From contig CM038705.1 of assembly GCA_021613375.1 (NCBI GenBank), forward strand, positions 5,787,364 to 5,851,363: 64,000 nucleotides of DNA, in the 5' to 3' direction. Every line of letters begins with the position of its first letter. Positions within the stretch are counted from its first letter, which is position 1. This DNA is from Megaleporinus macrocephalus. Lineage: Eukaryota > Chordata > Actinopteri > Characiformes > Anostomidae. The position numbers and the translations under genes were made by a program. The notes under the pieces were generated by a model. The model ran no database searches. It saw nothing but the letters and a program-made list of their open reading frames with translations, and was not told where the DNA came from. Shown here one piece after another: positions 56,168 to 64,000 of the stretch.

Positions 56168-57783
56168 TGTTAGCTCCACCCATTCAGTCTACAGCAATTT
56201 AGCTCCACCCATTCAGTCTACAGCAATTTAGCTCCACCCATTCAGTCTACAGCAATTTAGCTCCACCCATTCAGTCTACAGCAATTTAGCTCCACCCATT
56301 CAGTCTACAGCAATTTAGCTCCACCCATTCAGTCTACAGCAGTTTAGCTCCACCCATTCAGTCTACAGCAATTTAGCTCCATCCATTCAGTCTACAGCAA
56401 TTTAGCTCCACCCATTCAGTCTACAGCAATTTAGCTCCATCCATTCAGTCTACAGCAATTTAGCTCCACCCATTCAGTCTACAGCAATTTAGCTCCACCC
56501 ATTCAGTCTACAGCAATTTAGCTCCATCCATTCAGTCTACAGCAATTTAGCTCCACCCATTCAGTCTACAGCAATTTAGCTCCATCCATTCAGTCTACAG
56601 CAATTTAGCTCCACCCATTCAGTCTACAGCAATTTAGCTCCACCCATTCAGTCTACAGCAATTTAGCTCCATCCATTCAGTCTACAGCAATTTAGCTTCA
56701 CCCATTCAGTCTACAGCAATTTAGCTCCATCCATTCAGTCTACAGCAATTTAGCTTCACCCATTCAGTCTACAGCAGTTTAGCTCCACTCATTCAGCCTA
56801 CAGCAGTTTAGCTCCACCCATTCAGCCTACAGCAGTTTAGCTCCACTCATTCAGCCTACAGCAGTTTAGCTCCACCCATTCAGTGTACAGCAGTTTAGCT
56901 CCACTCATTCAGCCTATAGCAGTTTAGCTCCACCCATTCAGTCTACAGCAGTTTAGCTCCACCCATTCAGTGTACAGCAGTTTAGCCCCATCCATTCAGC
57001 CTACAGCAGTTTAGCTCCACTCATTCAGCCTACAACAGTTTAGCTCCACCCATTCAGCGTACAGCAGTTTAGCCCCACTCATTCAGCCTACAACAGTTTA
57101 GCTCCACCCATTCAGCCTACAGCAGTTTAGCTCCACTCATTCAGCCTATAGCAGTTTAGCTCCACCCATTCAGTCTACAGCAGTTTAGCTCCACCCATTC
57201 AGCCTATAGCAGTTTAGCTCCACCCATTCAGTCTACAGCAGTTTAGCTCCACCCATTCAGCCTACAGCAGTTTAGCTCCACCCATTCAGCCTACAGCAGT
57301 TTAGCTCCACTCATTCAGCCTACAGCAGTTTAGCTCCACCCATTCAGTGTACAGCAGTTTAGCTCCACTCATTCAGCCTATAGCAGTTTAGCTCCACCCA
57401 TTCAGTCTACAGCAGTTTAGCTCCACCCATTCAGTGTACAGCAGTTTAGCCCCATCCATTCAGCCTACAGCAGTTTAGCTCCACTCATTCAGCCTACAAC
57501 AGTTTAGCTCCACCCATTCAGTGTACAGCAGTTTAGCCCCACTCATTCAGCCTACAACAGTTTAGCTCCACCCATTCAGCCTACAGCAGTTTAGCTCCAC
57601 TCATTCAGCCTATAGCAGTTTAGCTCCACCCATTCAGTCTACAGCAGTTTAGCTCCACCCATTCAGCCTATAGCAGTTTAGCTCCACCCATTCAGTCTAC
57701 AGCAGTTTAGCTCCACCCATTCAGCCTATAGCAGTTTAGCTCCACCCATTCAGTCTACAGCAGTTTAGCTCCACCCATTCATG
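56168..57783 (-). repeat. 29-bp minisatellite, inverted intron 6 array
   Basis: The unit TTAGCTCCACCCATTCAGTC plus TACAGCAAT is the reverse complement of the intron 4 unit. About 56 copies are present. The 5' half carries CAGCAATTT and the 3' half CAGCAGTTT. A variant block starting CAGTGTACAGC at 56881 recurs at 57345, a 464-base (16-unit) duplication. Confidence 0.96.
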
Positions 57784-58090
57784 GTTCTCTTCATGGTTAA
57801 ATGGTTCTGTATGAAGACAGAGTGACTATTGCGTATGGTTCTTTTGACAGCTGGTTGTAGTTAGTACTAGAAAAAGTCGAAGAACCCTGTTGTGGTTCTA
57901 TATAGAACACAGAGTGTGTATATATCAGAAAAGTCTGTGTGACTGTAGAACATAGAACTCACAGCACAGAACACAAACAGTTCTTATATCATTATATTAT
58001 ATTATATTATATTATATTATATTATATTATATTATATTATTATACTAGAGTCTCGGTTTAGAGTTGAAGTGAATGTTGATCCACTGTACG

Positions 58091-58132
<42 letters not shown>

Positions 58133-58180
58133 GCGGCAGACGGAGGCTAAAGGCTGAAGTATTACAGTGTAATCATTATT
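57784..58180. other. Intron 6 sequence with ATTAT and CA microsatellites
   Basis: An (ATTAT)n run occupies about 57990-58042 and a (CA)n run 58093-58130. Otherwise nothing is recognised. Confidence 0.7.
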
Positions 58181-58480
58181 AGAGCTGGTGTTTTTGTGAG
58201 TGAAGAGCTCCGTGATTGGCGTGCAGCAGCTGTGACTCATTTCAGGAATATTTGTTCCATGAAAGAGTTGCGGTTGGATGTGGGAGCTAATCGCATTTGG
58301 GCTGGTTTTTTATGGGAACGACCCATTTGGCCCCCGAGCTGGTGTTCCATTACCTGCGTATGATTTGGAGAGCCCAGCTGTTACAGGAGAATAAACCCAG
58401 AGGCCTTTTAAACTCTTCACAGCTTATTTTCCCCACTTCTTTCCAATCAGCGCTGAAGTAGTAACATAAATAACGTTACA
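58181..58480. other. Candidate conserved noncoding element
   Basis: This complex 300-base block includes AGCAGCTGTGACTCATTTCA (E-box next to an AP-1-like site), GGAATATTTGTTCC (near-palindrome) and GGGAGCTAATCGCATTTGGG. It stands out from the surrounding repeats and has no coding frame. Enhancer function is only a guess. Confidence 0.4.
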
Positions 58481-58768
58481 CAAGACCGCTGTAAGAGTTA
58501 CTACCAGTCCAGTCTGCTGCTCACTGCGTCGTGCAGGCTAACAAGTTCACGGGGCTCTTAAAGGGCCCGTAGCCTACATTTCCTATGTAAACAGGGTTTT
58601 GTTGGTACTGTGCCTTTAAGGCTGCTGTATGTAAATAAGCTCCTATTTAGAATTTGCCACTCGTGTTTGTGCACAGAGGAATCTGACCTCCACATTTAAC
58701 CCATCCTGCAGTGAAACACCCACATATACACACACTAGTGAACACACATATTAGGGGAGAGTGAAACA
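58481..58768. other. Intron 6 sequence with an old dispersed repeat
   Basis: 58600-58625 (GTACTGTGCCTTTAAGG) is the complement of a motif at about 2078-2092 in intron 1, so a decayed interspersed element is likely. Confidence 0.4.
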
Positions 58769-58774
58769 CATCCT

Positions 58775-58820
<46 letters not shown>

Positions 58821-58829
58821 GGGGCAGTG

Positions 58830-58899
<70 letters not shown>

Positions 58900-59057
58900 G
58901 AACACCCACGCACACACACTCTAGTGAACACGCACTATAAAGGGCAGTTAAACACCCACATACACACACACACACACACACACACTAGGGGGCAGTTAAA
59001 CACCCACATAAACACAATAGTGACACAACACAGATTAGGAAAGAGTGAAACAAACCC

Positions 59058-59093
<36 letters not shown>

Positions 59094-59137
59094 GGGCAGT
59101 GAAACACACACACACACACATACACTAGGGGGCAGTT

Positions 59138-59180
<43 letters not shown>

Positions 59181-59357
59181 GGGGTAGTTAAACACACACA
59201 CTAGGGGGCAGTGAAACACAAACACACACACATACACTAGGGGGCAGTGAAACACACACACACTAGAGGGGAGTGAAACACACCCACACACTAGGGGGCA
59301 GTGAAACACACACATACACGAGGGGGCTGTGAAACACACACATACACTAGGGGGCAG

Positions 59358-59404
<47 letters not shown>

Positions 59405-59557
59405 GGGGCAGTGAAACACCCACATACATACACACTAGTGAACACACACACTAGGGGGCAGTGAAACACATACACACTCAATAGGGGGCAGTGAAACACA
59501 CACACACTAGGGCCTGTAAAACACACCAACACACTCACTAGGGGACAGTGAAACACC

Positions 59558-59595
<38 letters not shown>

Positions 59596-59719
59596 GGGGC
59601 AGTGAAACACACACACTCACTAGGGGGCAGTGAAACACCCACATACATACACACTAGTGAACACACACCCTACGGGGCAGTGAAACACATGCACACTCAC
59701 TAGGGGGCAGTGAAACACC

Positions 59720-59765
<46 letters not shown>

Positions 59766-59813
59766 GGGCCAATAAAACACACCAACACACTCATTAGGGG
59801 ACAGTGAAACGCC

Positions 59814-59877
<64 letters not shown>

Positions 59878-60148
59878 GGGGCAGGGAAACACACAAACTC
59901 ACTAGGGGACAGTGAAACGCCCACACACACACACACACACCCTAGGGGGCAGTGAAAAACATGCACACACACACACACTAGGGGGCAGGGAAACACACAC
60001 ACTAACTAGGGGACAGTGAAACACCCAAACACATGCATACACACTAGTGAACACGCACACAAGGGGGGGTGTCGAACATCCACATACACACACACACTAG
60101 GGGCCCATAAAACACACCAACACACTCATTAGGGGACAGTAAAACGCC

Positions 60149-60196
<48 letters not shown>

Positions 60197-60488
60197 GGGG
60201 CAGGGAAACACACACACTCACTAGGGGACAGTGAAACGCCCACACACACACACACTAGCGGACAGTGCAACACCCCCCCCACACACACACACACACCCTA
60301 GGGGGCAGTGAAAAACATGCACACACACTAAGGGGCAGTGAAACACCCACACACACACTAGGGGGCAGGGAAACACACACACTCACTAGGGGACAGTGAA
60401 ACACCCAAACACATGCATACACACTAGTGAACACGCACACAAGGGGGGGTATCGAACATCCACATACACACACACACACACACCCCTA
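58769..60488. repeat. Compound (CA)n and CTAGGGGGCAGTGAAACAC array
   Basis: Runs of (CA)n of varying length are separated by CACTAGGGGGCAGTGAAACA units, giving dozens of copies in 1.7 kb. Larger blocks repeat: the segment around 59975-60100 recurs around 60360-60475. Confidence 0.96.
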
Positions 60489-61199
60489 TCCACAGCACCC
60501 AGAGAGCAGTTGGGAGTTGGGTGTCTTGGGTGTCAGTCGTGTTGTGTCGGTTCAGAGGATCAAACCAGCGACAAGGCTAATGCCCTGACCTCCAGCCCAC
60601 GACTGTCCCCTCTGTTCTGATTGGTTGTTTTCAGCAGGCCAGGATGAAGGGGCAGGGCTAAACTGTATGCTGAGTATGGAAATGTTTAGCGCTGCAGGAA
60701 AGCCACCGAGCCGCCCCACCAATTATTTTCATTTCCAGCCGCTGTGGTCATTAAGGGGGTCATTATATTGTTATGGTGTTGAAGCCCAGAAAAAAAGAGC
60801 TCCAAGTACAAATAAGCCACAGAAAGTTGATGTCTGTGAATTTCCTAAATGAACTCGGATCATTCTCACTTCTGAACGTTCTGCTCTTCAGACGGGCTGC
60901 GCCCGAAAAGCGGCGAGTCCCTCTGGAGATTTCACAGCTCTGCTGATCCAGTATAACATAGTAGAGTCAGAACGTACAAGTTCTGGATGTATTAGGAGAT
61001 AGCAAGTCCTGGTAGATCCATCAACACTGTCCTCTCATCAGATAAACCGTTCTTAGATCTTTGTGAGAGAGAAGAACATCTAGCTCCACTCTTGCTTCAG
61101 ATCTGAGAACATCCACAGGTGTTTCTGTCCCTCCCTCCACTGTGAGAAGACACCTCAGCGCTGTGGGTCTGAAAGGATGTGTAGCTGTTCAAGAAGCTC
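60489..61199. other. Unique island in intron 6
   Basis: 60625-60850 is complex (CAATTATTTTCATTTCCAGC, GGTCATTAAGGGGGTCATTA) and could be conserved noncoding sequence. No exon of the syntrophin gene is recognised here. Confidence 0.45.
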
Positions 61200-62372
61200 C
61201 TCACTGAGAAAAGGACTGCATTACTGCGGTACTGCATCACTGTGTTACTGCGATACTGCATCGTAGTGTTGCTGCAGTACTATCTTACTGCGTTATTGTA
61301 CTACTCTGATACTGCATCACTGAGTTACTGCGATACCGCATAACAATGCTGCTGCAGTACTGCATGGCTGTTACTGCGATACTACATCAAAGTATTGCTG
61401 CAATACTATCTTACTGCATCATTGTACTACTCCGATACTGCATTACTGCGGTACTGCATCACAGAGTTACTGTGATACCGCATAACGACGCTGCTGCGGT
61501 ACTGCATGGCTGTTACTGCGATACTGCATCGTAGTGTTGCTGCAGTACTATCCTACTGCGTTATTGTACTACTCTGATACTGCATCACTGAGTTACTGCG
61601 ATACCGCATAACAACACTGCTGCAGTACTGCATGGCTGTTACTGTGATACTACTTCAAAGTATTGCTGCAATACTATCTTACTGCATTATTGTACTACTC
61701 CGATACTGCATTACTGCGGTACTGCATCACTGAGTTACTGTGATACCGCATAACGACGCTGCTGCGGTACTGCGTGGCTGTTACTGCGATACTACTTCAA
61801 AGTATTGCTGCAATACTATCTTACTGCATAATTGTACTACTCCGATACTGCATTACTGCGGTACTGCATCACTGTGTTACTGATATACTGCATCACTACA
61901 TTGCTGCATTATTGGATGTCTGCCTTACCACAGCACTGCATTACTGCATCTCCGCATCACCGTTTTAATGCATTACTGAATTTCTGCCTTACTGCATCTT
62001 TGCCTCACTGCATTTCTGAATTTCTGCCTTACTGCATCTCTGCCTCACTGTATCACTGCATTATTACTATACTGCATTTTTGCATTACTGTGTTACTGCA
62101 TTCTTGTATTATTACTGCATTACTGGTTGTCTGCCGTGCTTTATCTTTACATTACAATAGTTTTGCATTACTGTTTCACCGCAATACTGCATTACTGCAT
62201 CTCTCCATCACCGTATTACTGCATTACTGAATGCTTGCCTTGCTGCATCTCTGCATCACTATGTTACTGCATCTCGCCATTACTGCATTTCTGCCTTACC
62301 GCATCTCTGTATCACTGTGTTACTGTATCACTGCATTTCTGCATCACTGCCTTACTGCAACACTGCATTACT
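61200..62372 (+). repeat. Octamer array (ACTGCNNN) with 268-bp higher-order unit
   Basis: The basic period is eight bases: ACTGCATC, ACTGCGAT, ACTGCATT, ACTGCGGT. Between 61250 and 61900 longer blocks repeat at 268 bases (for example GCGATACTGCATCGTAG at 61250 and 61518). The 3' part to 62372 is more diverged. Confidence 0.92.
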
Positions 62373-62918
62373 GCACAATAAGCTTTAAAGGCACAGGAAC
62401 ACAAACAGCTTGTTTGGGGTAAAGAGGGGTTCCAGAGCTCATCCCAGAACTCTGCTGTGCATCCAGTATGCGTTCCCATGATCCCGCGGGGCCTCTGCTG
62501 TACAGTATGTGCTGAAATGCGCGTCCGCAGCTCTATTGTGAGTGTTCCAGTGATTCTACCTGCTCGGCTCCCCCGTTCACTCTGAATCACCCACTGAGTG
62601 ACTAATTGCGAGGGTTCTTTTGAGGATGCGAGGCTTTGTGTGATCTCCTGATCTTCAGACTGAGTTACAGCGCTGCACCCGGTCACACCGGTCACCAAAC
62701 ACAGCCCAGTGTTTTGCTGCGTAACTCAAAACATTCTCGCAATAACCTGCGCCCTGACCGTCCAGTAGACCGTCCAGATAAACAGAATAAACAGATAAAC
62801 AGAAAAGAGACGTCCAGGGAAAAGTAATCAATCACAGTGACTCATTATTAAAGAGCCAACAGCAACTTTTTCTACAAGATGATTTTTCTTCTCTCTGTTT
62901 TTTTCTTAGTAAACTAAT
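62373..62918. other. Unique sequence between arrays
   Basis: No exon or RNA gene is recognised. AGCTTTAAAGGCACAGGAAC at 62381-62400 resembles the AAAGGCACAGTAAC motif of intron 1. Confidence 0.4.
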
Positions 62919-63975
62919 GGGGCCAAAGTACTATAGACTGAATCGGCGGGGCCAAAGTACTATAGACTGAATCGGCGGGGCCAAAGTACTATAGACTGAA
63001 TCGGTGGGGCTAAATTGCTATAGACTGAATCGGCGGGGCCAAAGTACTATAGACTGAATCGGTGGGGCCAAAGTACTATAGACTGAATCGGTGGGGCTAA
63101 ATTGCTATAGATTGAATGGGTGGGGCCAAACTGCTGTAGACTGCATGGGTGGGGCTGAATCACTATTTGCTAAATAGATGGGGTTGAAATTCCAATAGAT
63201 GGAATGGACTTGGTTAAACTCCTATAGAGTGAATGGACAAGGCTAAAGTACTACAGAATGAATAGACAGAGCTAAACTGCCATAGATTGAATGGGTGAGG
63301 CTATACTACTATAGATTGAATGGTTGAGGCTATACTACTATAGACTGAATGGAAGGGGACAAACTGCTATAGACTGAATGGGTGGGGCTAAACTATGATA
63401 GACTAAATAGGTAGGGCTGAACTATAGACTGAATGGGTGGGGCTAAATTGCTATAGACTGAATGGGTAGGGCTAATTTGCTATAGACTGAATGGGTGGGG
63501 CTAAACTACTATAGACTGAATGGGTGAGGCTAAACTACTATAGACTAAATGGGTAGGGCTAAACTACTACAGACTGTAGGCTAAAGAACTATAGAATGAA
63601 TGGGTGGAGCTGAACTGCTATAGACTGAATGGATATGGCTAAATTGCTATAGATTGAATGGGTGGGGCCAAACTGCTGTAGACTGAATGGGTGGGGCTAA
63701 ATTGCTATAGATGGAATGGACTTAGTTAAACTCCTATAGACTAAATGGACAAGGCTAAAGTACTACAGAGTGAATGGACAGGGCTAAACTGCTGTAGACT
63801 GAAAGGGTGGGGCTAAACTGCTATAGACTGAATGGACAAGGCTAAAGTACTACTGAATGAATGGGTGGGCTAACTGCTATAGACTGAATTAACAAGGCTA
63901 AACTCCTGTAGATTGAAAGAGTGGGCTAAACTGCAGTAGACTGAGTAGACGGGATAAACTACTATAGACTCTCTG
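62919..63975 (+). repeat. 29-bp minisatellite, third array
   Basis: Units such as AACTGCTATAGACTGAATGG plus GTGGGGCTA belong to the same family as the intron 4 array, same orientation. This copy is the most diverged, with irregular length after 63150. The 5' end has a homogenised CGGCGGGGCCAAAGTACTAT variant. Confidence 0.93.
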
Positions 63976-64000
63976 CTCAGGACAGGCGTTTTCAGGACTG

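Larger units (their letters stand above)
53812..64000 (+). other. sntb1: Intron 6 (incomplete)
   Basis: The donor GTGAGT at 53812 opens an intron that does not close within the window. I looked for the syntrophin C-terminal block (typically containing IHYENGF and LDLHSCPK) and saw none in any forward frame. Confidence 0.8.

Overview
The window holds the first six coding exons of a vertebrate beta-syntrophin gene (best match sntb1) on the + strand. They sit in about 64 kb of intron sequence that is mostly tandem repeats. The host looks like a ray-finned fish: there is a degraded fish-type Tc1 transposase, a hAT-type element with an 8-bp target duplication, other inverted-repeat elements, abundant CA, TA and ATT microsatellites, and compact exons whose protein matches vertebrate syntrophins. 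The species cannot be named from the sequence.

Gene layout: CpG- and CCAAT-rich promoter (about 530-1011); exon 1 (1012-1212, start of the split PH1 domain); exon 2 (2363-2651, PDZ); exon 3 (23953-24169, linker and resumption of PH1); exon 4 (41724-41931, rest of PH1); exon 5 (50122-50258, start of PH2); exon 6 (53615-53811, end of PH2). Splice phases join into one open frame of about 416 codons. The C-terminal syntrophin-unique exon or exons are not in the window, so the gene continues past 64000. Syntrophins are cytoplasmic membrane-associated adaptors that link dystrophin-family proteins to channels, kinases and nNOS through the PDZ domain.

Intron layout: intron 1 (1.15 kb) holds an inverted-repeat element and one orphan minisatellite monomer. 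Intron 2 (21.3 kb) holds arrays with units of about 32, 20, 55, 104, 60, 31, telomere-like and 24 bp, plus a hAT element and a second inverted-repeat element. Intron 3 (17.6 kb) holds arrays of 104, about 165-190, 35, 39/31, 30 and about 32 bp. Intron 4 (8.2 kb) holds a 29-bp array, a 3.5-kb 13-mer array, a LINE-like tail and a Tc1 pseudogene. Intron 5 (3.4 kb) is mostly a 42-bp array whose frame spells the third catalytic motif of Tc1 transposases. Intron 6 (over 10 kb) holds an inverted copy of the 60-bp array, two more 29-bp arrays in opposite orientations, a CA-rich array and an octamer array. My interval sums give roughly 38 kb, about 60% of the window, in tandem arrays.

Main points of interest: two arrays have a visible mobile-element origin (42-bp unit = Tc1 SQSPDLNPIENIW motif; 20-bp unit = end of a LINE-like tail). 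Three minisatellite families recur in different introns, some inverted. In introns 3 to 6 an array starts within about 75 bp of the splice donor. Nearly all long open frames here are artefacts of repeats whose unit or multiple is divisible by three. No RNA genes, CRISPR arrays or other protein-coding genes were recognised.
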